Source: Streptomyces sp. 846.5
GTDB lineage: Bacteria > Actinomycetota > Actinomycetes > Streptomycetales > Streptomycetaceae
Direction: 5' to 3'
Length of the DNA stretch: 64,000 nucleotides
Assembly: GCF_004365705.1 (NCBI RefSeq)
Contig: NZ_SOBN01000003.1
Coordinates: 918,501 to 982,500, forward strand
Below, piece by piece: positions 1 through 7,687 of this stretch; position 1 is the first letter of the stretch; each line of letters opens with the position of its first letter. Position numbers and translations under genes: made by a program. The notes below the pieces were generated by a model. That model saw only the letters and a program-made list of their open reading frames with translations. It was not told where the DNA came from and made no database searches.

Positions 1-1032
1 CTGCCGGTAGTAGCGCAGCATGGGGACGTAGGTGCAGGTCATCAGCGCCCAGGCGGTGCCGGACACCGAGGCGAGTCCCGCCGGATCGCCGGTCGCCAGC
101 CCGACCACGGTCAGCACCGGCGGCACCAGGTAGACCAGCGAGAGCCCCAGCGCCGTTCCCACCAGCAGCAGCACAGAGTGCCGCAGCTGGGCGTAGGCGC
201 TGCGCGAGACCATCCGCCACAGCTGCCCGAACTCCGGGTACGGGCGGACGCTGTCCACCTGGTCGCCCAGCCCCAGCCAGGTCCGGCCGCCGCCGCGCTT
301 CACCGCCTTCGCCAGGTTCACGTCGTCGATCACCGCGCCCCTGATCGCGGCGACCCCGCCGGCCCGCTCCAGCGCCTCACGCCGCACCAGCGTGCAGCCG
401 CCGGCCGCTGCCGCGGTGCGCGAGCCGGGCCGGTTGCTCCACCGGAACGGGTACAGCTGGGCGAAGAAGTAGACGAACGCCGGGACGATCAGCCGCTCCC
501 AGCGGGTCTCGGTGCGCAGCCGGGCCATCTGCGACACCAGGTCGTACGCGCCCCCGGTCGGCCCTTCGGCGGCGGCCACCAGGCTGTCCAGGGAGGCCGG
601 CGCATGCGCGATGTCGGCATCGGTGAGCAGCAGGTACTCCACGTCCCCGGCCAGCTCGACGCCGTGCCGCAGCGCCCACAGTTTCCCGGTCCAGCCCTGT
701 GGCGGCTCACCGGGGGAGGTGACCGTCAGCGGCAGCGAGCCGGGCGCCTCGGCGAGCTTGCGGGCCAGCTCGCCGGTGCCGTCGGTGCTCCCGTCGTCGA
801 CCAGGATCACCCGCGCGGTCCCCGGGTACTGCTGTGCCAGCAGCGACGGCAGGCTCAGCGGCAGAACCTCGGCCTCGTCCCGGGCCGGCACCACAATGGC
901 CACCTCGGGCCTCGCGGCGGTTTCCGGGCGCGCTGGCAGTCGCACATCGGTGTGCCAGAAGCCGCCCTGACCGAAGGTCAGCCACAGCCAGGCCAGCAGA
1001 GACGCCACGGACACCCACATCAGCACGGTCAC
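1..1032 (-). CDS. HpnB-like family 2 glycosyltransferase (C-terminus cut by window edge)
   Basis: Membrane-associated family 2 glycosyltransferase resembling the hopanoid-cluster protein HpnB; the role is inferred from family resemblance only. The visible 344 residues begin with a hydrophobic N-terminal segment (about residues 4-22). The GT-A core follows: VAIVVPARDEAEVLP near residue 46, a VDDGS motif, a TDADIAHAP segment (the DxD-type metal site) and a DDVNLAKAVKR acceptor motif. The last visible part is again hydrophobic and predicts C-terminal membrane helices. The frame is open to base 1, so the end is missing. The start is placed at GTG 1032; ATG 1020 is four codons inside and neither has a strong ribosome binding site. 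It is divergent from the racemase-family gene. No hopanoid cyclase gene is visible beside it. Confidence 0.8.
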   Translation of the reverse strand, partial: MTVLMWVSVASLLAWLWLTFGQGGFWHTDVRLPARPETAARPEVAIVVPARDEAEVLPLSLPSLLAQQYPGTARVILVDDGSTDGTGELARKLAEAPGSLPLTVTSPGEPPQGWTGKLWALRHGVELAGDVEYLLLTDADIAHAPASLDSLVAAAEGPTGGAYDLVSQMARLRTETRWERLIVPAFVYFFAQLYPFRWSNRPGSRTAAAAGGCTLVRREALERAGGVAAIRGAVIDDVNLAKAVKRGGGRTWLGLGDQVDSVRPYPEFGQLWRMVSRSAYAQLRHSVLLLVGTALGLSLVYLVPPVLTVVGLATGDPAGLASVSGTAWALMTCTYVPMLRYYRQ

Positions 1033-1099
1033 CTGCGCGAGTATGCCGCACCGCCCGGCTCGCACAGCGGCGGCCGGTCATCCACTAAGGTCGAGTTCT

Positions 1100-1846
1100 A
1101 TGAAGATCGCACTCATCGACTCCGGTCTGGGCCTGCTCAGCGCCGCCGCCGCGCTGCGGGGGCTGCGTCCGGACGCGGACCTGGTGCTGTCCACGGACCC
1201 GGACGGGATGCCCTGGGGGCCGCGTACCCCTGCCGGTATCACCGAGCATGCGCTGGCCTGTGCCCGCGCGGCGGCCGAGCTGCAGCCGGACGCGCTGATC
1301 GTCGCCTGCAACACGGCCTCGGTGCACGCGCTGGAGGCGATCAGGGCGGAGCTGGAGCCGGACATCCCGGTCATCGGCACCGTCCCGGCGATCAAGCCCG
1401 CGGCGGCGGCCGGCGGCCCGGTCGCGATCTGGGCCACCCCGGCGACCACCGGAAGCGCCTACCAGCGCGGTCTGATCAGGGACTTCGCGGCAGACGTCGA
1501 GGTCGCCGAGATCCCCTGCCCGGGTCTGGCCGAGGCCGTGGAGCGTGCCGACGCCGACGCCGTCGCGCAGGCCGTGGCAGCGGCCGCCGCGCTGACCCCG
1601 CCCGACACCCGGTCCCTGGTCCTAGGCTGCACCCACTACGAACTCCTGGACGACCTGATCCGCGCGGCCGTCCCCGGCCCGACCTTCTTCGGCTCCGCCC
1701 CGGCCGTAGCCGGCCAGGCCCTCCGCCGCGCCGCCCCAGCCGCCGCAGCCACCCAGGGCAACGGCACCCTCCTGGTCCTCCGCACCGGCCGCAAGGAAGA
1801 ACTCCCCCCCGAGGCCCTCACCTACCCCGAAGGCCGCGCCCTATAA
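1100..1846 (+). CDS. Aspartate/glutamate racemase family protein (MurI-like)
   Basis: 248 residues of the cofactor-independent Asp/Glu racemase family. The two catalytic cysteines expected for glutamate racemase are visible: C70 in VACNTAS and C177 in LGCTHYEL. The substrate-binding D7-S8 pair (IDSGLG) is also present. The usual GGLTV stretch after DSG is changed to GLLSA, and the protein is slightly short for MurI (about 260-270). It may therefore be a paralogue rather than the peptidoglycan D-glutamate supplier. ATG 1100 is chosen because the family begins directly at the KIALIDSG strand; an in-frame upstream ATG at 1043 would add 19 residues without homology. It ends 70 bp from a convergent deacetylase gene, with a GC hairpin between them. 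Confidence 0.82.
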   Translation: MKIALIDSGLGLLSAAAALRGLRPDADLVLSTDPDGMPWGPRTPAGITEHALACARAAAELQPDALIVACNTASVHALEAIRAELEPDIPVIGTVPAIKPAAAAGGPVAIWATPATTGSAYQRGLIRDFAADVEVAEIPCPGLAEAVERADADAVAQAVAAAAALTPPDTRSLVLGCTHYELLDDLIRAAVPGPTFFGSAPAVAGQALRRAAPAAAATQGNGTLLVLRTGRKEELPPEALTYPEGRAL

Positions 1847-1861
1847 GGCGCCGCAGGCGCC
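1847..1861. terminator. Short GC hairpin between convergent genes
   Basis: GGCGCC-GCA-GGCGCC, 6-bp perfect arms and a 3-nt loop, starting at the base after the racemase stop codon. It lacks a T-run, which is common for actinobacterial terminators. It probably serves the racemase-family gene and perhaps the convergent deacetylase gene. Confidence 0.5.
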
Positions 1862-1891
1862 TGTAAGGGGCGCGGGGAACTGCGCGGCCAA
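1862..1891 (+). repeat. Streptomyces-type intergenic motif GGGGCGCGGGGAAC
   Basis: Directly after the hairpin lies GGGGCGCGGGGAACTGCGCG (1867-1886). From memory, this sequence recurs near gene ends in many Streptomyces genomes. Its function is unknown to me. It occurs once in this window, so the repeat status rests on that recollection and not on anything seen here. Confidence 0.4.
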
Positions 1892-1916
1892 TCACCCTCC
1901 AACCCGCACCCGTGCA

Positions 1917-2864
1917 CTAAACAGCAACCGCCCCCCGCAGCCGCCTGAGCCCCGGAGTCCACCCCGCCAACACACTGTCAAAGATCCCCCGCGACGTCCC
2001 CGAATCCACCCCGAGCCGACTGATCCTCAGCGGATCCGGCCGAACTGCCCCCACTGCCCGCAGATCGAACAGCTGATCGTCGCCGAGGAACGCACTGCGG
2101 TACCCGTACCCCCGCAGCAGCGCCTCCGCGCGCCCATCGGCGACCCCGTGCGGATGCGCGAACGCACTCGGCTCCTCGCCGAGCAGCTCCGTCAGGATCC
2201 GGTGTCCGCCCACCACCTCCTCGCGGACGACGTAGTCATCGCACCGGTCCAGCCGGGCGTGCCCGAGCGAGTGGTTGCCGATCACGATCCCGCCGTCGCG
2301 CAGCGCCCGCAGGTCGTCCGCCGTCAGCTGCGCGCGGCCGGGGACGGTCCGACGGGCCGTCACCCGCAGCTCCTCCAGGCAGCTGCGTCGGTCCGGGTCG
2401 GGCAGCGCCGCCATCGCGGCCACCGCGCCGGCGGGCTCGCGCCCCGGCAGTCGGCGGCTGTAGCCGCCCTCCTCGATGAGCAGCCGCGCCTCGTCCCACC
2501 AGTAGGGACGCTCGCTTCCGACCAGTCCGGCGACGACGAAGGCCACCGCGGGGACCCGGCGCGCGGCCAGCACCGGCAGTGCGGTGGTCGCCGCGCTGCG
2601 GTGCCCGTGCTCGAAGGTGAGCAGCACCGCGTGCGGCGGCAGCGGCAGGCCCCCGGCCAGGGCGTCCTGGACCTGGGTCAGGGAGACCGGGCTGGCGGTC
2701 CGCAGCAGCCGCTCCACCTGGGCCCGGAAGGATCCGGGGTCGTCGAGTTCGCGGAAGGTCAGCACGGCGAGGCGCCGCGCCGAGCGCCCACGGGACCGAT
2801 CTGCGCCCTGGCGGCTCTGACGCTCGACCGGCCTGGGCAGGATGGTGAGGTTCGGCTCTCGCAC
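1917..2864 (-). CDS. Polysaccharide deacetylase family protein with degenerate motif 1
   Basis: 315 residues with a NodB-homology (CE4) fold. Motif 2 is intact (NHSLGH, the metal-binding His pair). Motif 1, normally TFDDG with the base and metal aspartates, reads LLTFEHGHRS. Motif 3, normally RxPxG, reads FAHPHG. Loss of both aspartates makes normal metal-dependent deacetylation doubtful. It may be a pseudoenzyme or use other chemistry. No signal peptide or membrane segment is evident, so it is probably cytoplasmic, as in polysaccharide biosynthetic deacetylases. The start is set at GTG 2864 because GGAAGGGAA lies about 5-8 bases upstream; the longer GTG at 2894 adds ten residues with no clear ribosome binding site. 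Divergent from the spermidine-synthase-like gene. Confidence 0.75.
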   Translation of the reverse strand: MREPNLTILPRPVERQSRQGADRSRGRSARRLAVLTFRELDDPGSFRAQVERLLRTASPVSLTQVQDALAGGLPLPPHAVLLTFEHGHRSAATTALPVLAARRVPAVAFVVAGLVGSERPYWWDEARLLIEEGGYSRRLPGREPAGAVAAMAALPDPDRRSCLEELRVTARRTVPGRAQLTADDLRALRDGGIVIGNHSLGHARLDRCDDYVVREEVVGGHRILTELLGEEPSAFAHPHGVADGRAEALLRGYGYRSAFLGDDQLFDLRAVGAVRPDPLRISRLGVDSGTSRGIFDSVLAGWTPGLRRLRGAVAV

Positions 2865-3012
2865 GGACTTCCCTTCCGTCGCGCCGAGCTGCACCGGAGA
2901 TGGATGGCCGGTGCGGCTATGTCACCCAACGTATGGAAGACCCACACCCTGGGGTGAAGGTTGTACGCCGGCCGGAACAAGTTCCCGGTGGATTTCCGGG
3001 GACAATAGCCGC

Positions 3013-3894
3013 ATGACCGTCGAAGCCCAGCCAACCGATCCCCGCCCGGTCGAACGCCGGGTGGACCTCGGCACTGCGCGGCTGCTGCCCGACCTGGACC
3101 GGCCCAGGGGCTGGCTGCTCACCATGGACGACGCACCGCAGTCCTACGTCGACCTGGACAACCCGCTGCACCTGGAGTTCGAGTACGTGCAGCGACTCGC
3201 CCACGCCGCCGACCTGGCCGCGCCGCCGGGACGGCCGCTGGACGCGCTGCACCTCGGCGGCGGGGCGCTCACCCTACCCCGCTACCTGGCCGCCACCCGT
3301 CCCGGTTCGCGCCAGCGGGTGGTCGAGCTGGACGCGGCGCTGATCGCCCTGGTGCGCGAGCACCTGCCCTGGACGCCTGCCCGCGGCGGCGCCGAGGTCC
3401 GGATCGAGGTCCAGGCGGCGGACGCCCGCGCCGCCCTGGCCGAGAGCCGGGACGGCTGCGCGGATCTGCTGGTCGCCGACGTGTTCGGCGGCTCGCGCAT
3501 CCCCGCGCACCTGACCTCGGTGGAGTTCGTCCGGGAGGCGGCGCGGGTGCTGCGCGCGGACGGCCTCTACGCCGCGAACCTCGCCGACGGCGCACCGCTG
3601 GACTTCGCCCGCTCCCAGCTGGCGACCGTCGCCGAGGTGTTCCCCGAGGTCTGCCTGATCGCCGAGCCCTCGGTGCTGCGCGGGCGCCGCTACGGCAATC
3701 TGGTCATTCTGGCCTGCCGGCAGCCGTTCCCGGTCGCCGACCTGGCCCGCCGCACCGCCGCGGACGCCTTCCCGGCCCGGGTGGTCCACGGCGACCGGCT
3801 CGACCTGCTCAGGGGGGACGCGCGACCGGTCACCGACGCGACCGCGGCCCCCTCCCCGGCCCCGCCGGACGGAGCCTTCAGCCTGGGCTCCTGA
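3013..3894 (+). CDS. Spermidine synthase-like SAM-dependent protein
   Basis: 293 residues with the Rossmann core of the spermidine synthase / spermidine-synthase-like methyltransferase family: LHLGGGALTLPRYL (nucleotide loop), VVELDAALIAL (ribose-binding acid), and DLLVADVFGGS in the position of the aminopropyltransferase active site. True spermidine synthases have a DSTDP-type loop here, so polyamine synthesis is uncertain; a methyltransferase role is equally possible. The last 30 residues are a Pro/Ala-rich tail. ATG 3013 is chosen because it starts the conserved region; upstream in-frame sequence reads through the divergent promoter. The following methyltransferase and MTA/SAH-type nucleosidase genes fit a SAM theme, although they are not in one operon. 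Confidence 0.72.
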   Translation: MTVEAQPTDPRPVERRVDLGTARLLPDLDRPRGWLLTMDDAPQSYVDLDNPLHLEFEYVQRLAHAADLAAPPGRPLDALHLGGGALTLPRYLAATRPGSRQRVVELDAALIALVREHLPWTPARGGAEVRIEVQAADARAALAESRDGCADLLVADVFGGSRIPAHLTSVEFVREAARVLRADGLYAANLADGAPLDFARSQLATVAEVFPEVCLIAEPSVLRGRRYGNLVILACRQPFPVADLARRTAADAFPARVVHGDRLDLLRGDARPVTDATAAPSPAPPDGAFSLGS

Positions 3895-3907
3895 CGGCCC
3901 CGGCGGG

Positions 3908-4591
3908 CTACTCGCCGACCAGGGCCAGCGCGAACCCGTCGTACCCCTTGCCGCCCACGGTCTGCAGCACCGTGCCCCGGAGCCGAGGTTCCGCGGCGAT
4001 CAGCTCCACCGCCGCCTGGGACCCCTGGATCTCCGGCTGCTCCGAGCCGACGTCCGCGAGATGGCCGTCGCGCACCACGTTGTCGACGACGATCAGGGTG
4101 CCCGGGCGGCCCAGCTCCAGCGCCCAGCGCACGTAGTTGCCGCTGTTGACCTTGTCGGCGTCGATGAATACCAGGTCGAACGGGTCCTGCCGCTCCTGCT
4201 GCAGCAGCGGCAGGCTGTCCAGGGCCGGGCCCACGCGCACCTCGACCCGGTCCGCGAGACCGGCCGCGGCGAGGTTGCCCCGGGCCACCTCGGCATGCCT
4301 GGGGTCGAACTCCAGCGTCACCAGGCGACCGTCCTGCGGCAGGGCCCGGGCCAGGCAGATCGTGGAGTAGCCCCCGAGGGTGCCGATCTCCAGGATCCGT
4401 CGTGCCCCCACCAGCCGCGCCAGCAGATTGAGGAACTCGCCCTGCGACGCCGACACGGCGATCCGCGGCAGTCCGGCGGCGTCGCTCGCCGCGAGCGCGG
4501 CGTCCAGCACCGGATCACCGAGCCCCAGGGTCCGGTCGATGTAGCTGTCGACATGTCGCCACGTCTGCTCGTCCGTCGCGCCCGCGCTCAT
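3908..4591 (-). CDS. Class I O-methyltransferase (COMT-like)
   Basis: 227 residues of the cation-dependent O-methyltransferase family. The order of motifs is typical: ILEIGTLGGYSTICLARALP (SAM motif I), LVTLEFDPRHAEVARGNL, DLVFIDADKVN (metal and catalytic acidic residues) and LIVVDNVVRDG. It would transfer methyl from SAM to a small catechol-like or similar hydroxyl acceptor and release SAH; the substrate is unknown. ATG 4591 is preferred over an upstream ATG at 4612 because GGGAAGG lies 7-13 bases in front. The gene is convergent with the spermidine-synthase-like gene (13-bp gap) and divergent from the nucleosidase that could recycle its SAH. Confidence 0.85.
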   Translation of the reverse strand: MSAGATDEQTWRHVDSYIDRTLGLGDPVLDAALAASDAAGLPRIAVSASQGEFLNLLARLVGARRILEIGTLGGYSTICLARALPQDGRLVTLEFDPRHAEVARGNLAAAGLADRVEVRVGPALDSLPLLQQERQDPFDLVFIDADKVNSGNYVRWALELGRPGTLIVVDNVVRDGHLADVGSEQPEIQGSQAAVELIAAEPRLRGTVLQTVGGKGYDGFALALVGE

Positions 4592-4663
4592 GCTGCTGCC
4601 TTCCCATCTCACCGCTGACCTGCCGTCCGATCGTCAACCTACCCGCCGCGGCAGGCCCCTACC

Positions 4664-5251
4664 ATGGACGACATGCGCCTCATAGGAGAGATCGACCCCG
4701 CCCGCCCGCTGCTCGTCGTGGCCGTCGCGGAGGAGGCGGCGCACCTGGACGGGGGGCTGCCGGTGCTGCTGACCGGCATGGGCAAGGTCAATGCGAGCGT
4801 CGCGCTGGCGACCGTGCTCGCCCGGGGGCCACTGCCCGCCGCCGTGGTCAACCTCGGGACGGCGGGGGCGTTGCGGCCGGGTCTGGCGGGGACGCACGAG
4901 ATCGGCGAGGTGATCCAGCACGACCTGGACTCCGAGGTGCTGCGCACGCTCACCGGAGCGGTCTACGGCCCTCCGCTGACCCTGGAGGCAGCCGGCCCGT
5001 CCCGTCCGGTGCTGGCCACCGGCGACCTCTTCGTCGCCGAGGAGTCGGCTCGGCAGCGCCTCGCCGAACGCGCGCACCTGGTCGACATGGAGGGCTATGC
5101 GGTGGCGAGCGCGGCGCTGGCGGCCGGTGTCCCGGTCCGGGTGGTCAAGCATGTCAGCGATGAGGCCGGCGACGGCGCGGCGCGCACCTGGCGCGAGTCC
5201 GTGGACGGCTGCGCCCAGGCCCTGGGGCTCTGGGCGCGCGACAACCTCTGA
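4664..5251 (+). CDS. 5'-methylthioadenosine/SAH nucleosidase-like phosphorylase-superfamily protein
   Basis: 195 residues of the PNP/UDP phosphorylase superfamily, close to MTA/SAH nucleosidases. Visible motifs are LLTGMGKVNAS, VVNLGTAGALRPG (phosphate/ribose site), VATGDLFVAEE-like and VDMEGYAVASAA, where the Met-Glu pair contacts ribose. RVVKHVSDEAGDGA contains the catalytic Asp that protonates the base. It would cleave MTA or SAH to adenine and a thiopentose. ATG 4664 is used; ATG 4673 is a close alternative and neither has a strong ribosome binding site. It shares a 72-bp divergent promoter with the O-methyltransferase gene. Confidence 0.78.
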   Translation: MDDMRLIGEIDPARPLLVVAVAEEAAHLDGGLPVLLTGMGKVNASVALATVLARGPLPAAVVNLGTAGALRPGLAGTHEIGEVIQHDLDSEVLRTLTGAVYGPPLTLEAAGPSRPVLATGDLFVAEESARQRLAERAHLVDMEGYAVASAALAAGVPVRVVKHVSDEAGDGAARTWRESVDGCAQALGLWARDNL

Positions 5252-5287
5252 CCCCGACGGCAACGACAACCGCAACGACAGCGGCGC

Positions 5288-6379
5288 CTACGGCTCGGCC
5301 AGCGGCCGGGCCGTGGCCATGCCGACCAGCAGGCCGGCCCCGGCCGTGATGCCGGGGAAGCTGAGCACCGGGCTGATCGCTGCCTCCACCGCCAGCGCGG
5401 TGAGCGCACCGGCGGCGGTCAGCGCCGCCGGGGTGGAGCCCGGCGAGCGGCGCAGGGACCACATCATCCAGCCGTAGGACGCGGCCAGCAGGCACAGTCC
5501 GGGCACTCCCTGCTCCGCCGCGACCTCCAGCGCCGCCGAGGAGGCGCCGCCCGGGGTGGAGAAGTCCTGTGCGGCGGGGCTCAGTTCGGTGAACCGGCCG
5601 GGGCCGACGCCGCGCAGCGGAGCCCCTCCGGCCTCCTGGACCGCGTCGTGCCACAGCGCCGCCCGCTGCTCGGAGACCGGAAGCCCGACGCTGCTCGCCG
5701 TCGGATCGGTGCCCGAGCGGGCCAGCAGCAGCGGGGCGACGCCGGCCAGCACCGCGCACAGCCCCAGCAGCAGCAGCGCGGGCAGCCGCCGCCTGGCCGT
5801 CCGCACCGCGACGGCCAGGATCAGGGTGCCGAGGCAGGCGAGGACCGCCGCTGTCGAGCCGGCGGTCACGGCCTCGGCGGTCAGCGCGCAGGCGAGCAGG
5901 GCGAGGGCGAACGCCGGACGGAGGTGACGGCGCGCGTGGCGCGGCGTCCCGGCCGGGGAGGATATCGCCGCCGGTGGTGTTCGGGCCGCCTGCGCCGCGC
6001 AGCAGGCGGCGCCGACGGCGAGGGCGATGAGCGCGCCGTTGGCGTCGGCGTTGTGCAGCGGGGGAGCGGCCGGGTCACCGGACAGTCCGCCCGGCGCGAC
6101 CAGCGCCAGCACGCCCACCGCGAGGGCGATCACGGCGGGCGAGCCGACGGGTGCGACGGCGCCGGCGATGCGTCCGGCCGCGTAGCCGGCGGCGACGGCC
6201 AGCAGCCCGAGCAGGACTCCCTCGGGGTGGGCGTCGCGTCCACTGGCGGTGTAGAGCGACCAGCTCGCGCAGCCGGTGAGCAGCAGTCCGCCGATCACGT
6301 CCACGGCCGTGTCGGAGGCGGCACCCGACGGACCGTCAAGGTCGGGGGTGCCGATCGTCGATGTGCGCGCAGCCCCCAT
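5288..6379 (-). CDS. Polytopic membrane protein, O-antigen-ligase-like
   Basis: 363 residues with about ten hydrophobic segments rich in Ala, Leu, Val and Gly. A loop of about 60 residues contains ALWHDAVQEA followed by GVGPGRFTEL. This pattern, a long loop with a conserved W-H and G-x-G-x-G-x-F, is seen in the O-antigen ligase / teichuronic acid polymerase (Wzy/WaaL) superfamily. The call is therefore a possible glycan polymerase or ligase, with low certainty. The start ATG 6379 has GGGGGCC in front; an ATG at 6460 would add 27 polar residues. It is divergent from the Nudix gene and convergent with the nucleosidase gene. Confidence 0.6.
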   Translation of the reverse strand: MGAARTSTIGTPDLDGPSGAASDTAVDVIGGLLLTGCASWSLYTASGRDAHPEGVLLGLLAVAAGYAAGRIAGAVAPVGSPAVIALAVGVLALVAPGGLSGDPAAPPLHNADANGALIALAVGAACCAAQAARTPPAAISSPAGTPRHARRHLRPAFALALLACALTAEAVTAGSTAAVLACLGTLILAVAVRTARRRLPALLLLGLCAVLAGVAPLLLARSGTDPTASSVGLPVSEQRAALWHDAVQEAGGAPLRGVGPGRFTELSPAAQDFSTPGGASSAALEVAAEQGVPGLCLLAASYGWMMWSLRRSPGSTPAALTAAGALTALAVEAAISPVLSFPGITAGAGLLVGMATARPLAEP

Positions 6380-6504
6380 GCCGGCCCCCGTTTCCCGTCG
6401 ATCCACGGTAGACCGGACCTGGCCGAATGACGCCCCTTCGCACAAATATTCGCTGGTCATGACAATGACCGAAGATGATCCGGCGGCCGGATAGGGTCGG
6501 GTCC

Positions 6505-7041
6505 ATGCCCATACCAGAGTTTGTCAGCGAGCTGCGCAGCAAGGTCGGACAGTCACCGCTGTGGATGGCCGGGATCACCGCCGTCATCCTGGACGAGCAG
6601 CGGCGGGTCCTGCTGGGACGTCGCTCGGACACCGGCCGCTGGGCCCTGATCACCGGCATCATCGACCCCGGCGAGCAGCCCGCCGACGCGGTGGCGCGCG
6701 AATGCCTGGAGGAGACCGGCGTGCACGCCGTTCCCGAGCGCCTGACCAGCGTGACGGTCTCTCCGCCGATCGTCCACGCCAACGGCGACCAGGCGCAGTA
6801 CCTGGAGCTGACCTTCCTCTGCCGCGCGGTGGGCGGCGAGGCGAGGGTCAATGACGACGAGTCACTGGAGGTCGGCTGGTTCGATCCTGACGCCCTGCCG
6901 GAGGGCTTCGACGAGCGCGCACGGCAGCGGCTGCGGCTGGCCCTCAGCGGGGCGGCGGAGGCGTACTTCAGCTTCGACGAGGCAGCGGCCGAGACCGCGG
7001 CGGCCGAGGACCGGGCCGGTCAGAGCTTGCGCACCACATAG
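6505..7041 (+). CDS. Nudix hydrolase
   Basis: 178 residues. A complete Nudix box spans residues 51-73 (G-x5-E-x7-RECLEETGV), giving the metal-binding REUxEE core. The N-terminal WMAGITAVILDEQRRVLLGRR strand pair is typical of the MutT-like subgroup. Substrate (nucleoside diphosphate derivative) cannot be deduced. ATG 6505 follows GGGTCGGGTCC, a modest ribosome binding site. The last 22 bases overlap the end of the convergent dhaM gene, so transcripts from both strands are complementary there. Confidence 0.9.
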   Translation: MPIPEFVSELRSKVGQSPLWMAGITAVILDEQRRVLLGRRSDTGRWALITGIIDPGEQPADAVARECLEETGVHAVPERLTSVTVSPPIVHANGDQAQYLELTFLCRAVGGEARVNDDESLEVGWFDPDALPEGFDERARQRLRLALSGAAEAYFSFDEAAAETAAAEDRAGQSLRTT

Positions 7042-7538
7042 CAGTCCTCGGCCGACTCGATCACCGCGGACAGGTCACCGCCCGCCGAGGCGGTGGCCAC
7101 CGCGGCGACCGCGCCCTCCACGAACGGGGCGTCAGCGAGCCGCACCGGGAAGGGCAGTCCATGCGCCTCCGCGGCGGCGAGCACGCCCCGCACTGTGTCG
7201 ACGGAGGCGTCCAGGTCGACGATCACGGCGACGCCCATGCCCTGGTCGACCTCCCGGGCCGCTGCCGCCACCAGGGCCGGGCCGGTGCCGAGACCGTCCT
7301 CGGGCATGCTCCCGGCCGTCGCGATCGGCCCGGGGTCGCCGCTGCCCAGTAGCTCGGCCGCCATCGCCGCGACGGCCTCGGCCACGGCCCGACTGTGCGA
7401 CACCAGCACCACCCCGACCCGGTCCAGGCCGGCCAGCGGCAGAACCCGCAACGGCCTCGGTACGGTCTCCAGCCCGTGCGCCTCCTCCTCCGGAGCCGGA
7501 TCCGGCCGCAGCGTCACTACCTGTGCCTCGCCACCCAT
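7020..7538 (-). CDS. dhaM: PTS-type dihydroxyacetone kinase phosphotransferase subunit DhaM (EIIA-Man fold)
   Basis: 172 residues; the EIIA-Man domain starts near residue 40 (VGVVLVSHSRAVAEAV). H48 is the expected phosphorylation site. GPIATAG near residue 75 and the internal pattern GVAVIVDLDASVDT match DhaM. In known systems DhaM receives phosphate from PEP through enzyme I and HPr and passes it to ADP bound to DhaL, which phosphorylates dihydroxyacetone on DhaK. The first 35 residues are an Arg/Pro/Glu-rich extension. No dhaK or dhaL lies beside it. A PTS enzyme I gene is at the far right end of this window. ATG 7538 is the start; the 3' end overlaps the Nudix gene by 22 bp. Confidence 0.82.
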   Translation of the reverse strand: MGGEAQVVTLRPDPAPEEEAHGLETVPRPLRVLPLAGLDRVGVVLVSHSRAVAEAVAAMAAELLGSGDPGPIATAGSMPEDGLGTGPALVAAAAREVDQGMGVAVIVDLDASVDTVRGVLAAAEAHGLPFPVRLADAPFVEGAVAAVATASAGGDLSAVIESAEDCYVVRKL

Positions 7539-7687
7539 GTCGCTGCTCCTCGGCTCAATGACGATTCCGCCAGGGCTGATTCCGCCAGGCTAGGACGTGG
7601 GGGCCGTCGAACCGGAGCGGCGCGCTGCGGTGCCGCCCTCGGGCTGCGCCCTTGATCGCCGCACGGTTGAGCTGAAAGGGTCAGTCC

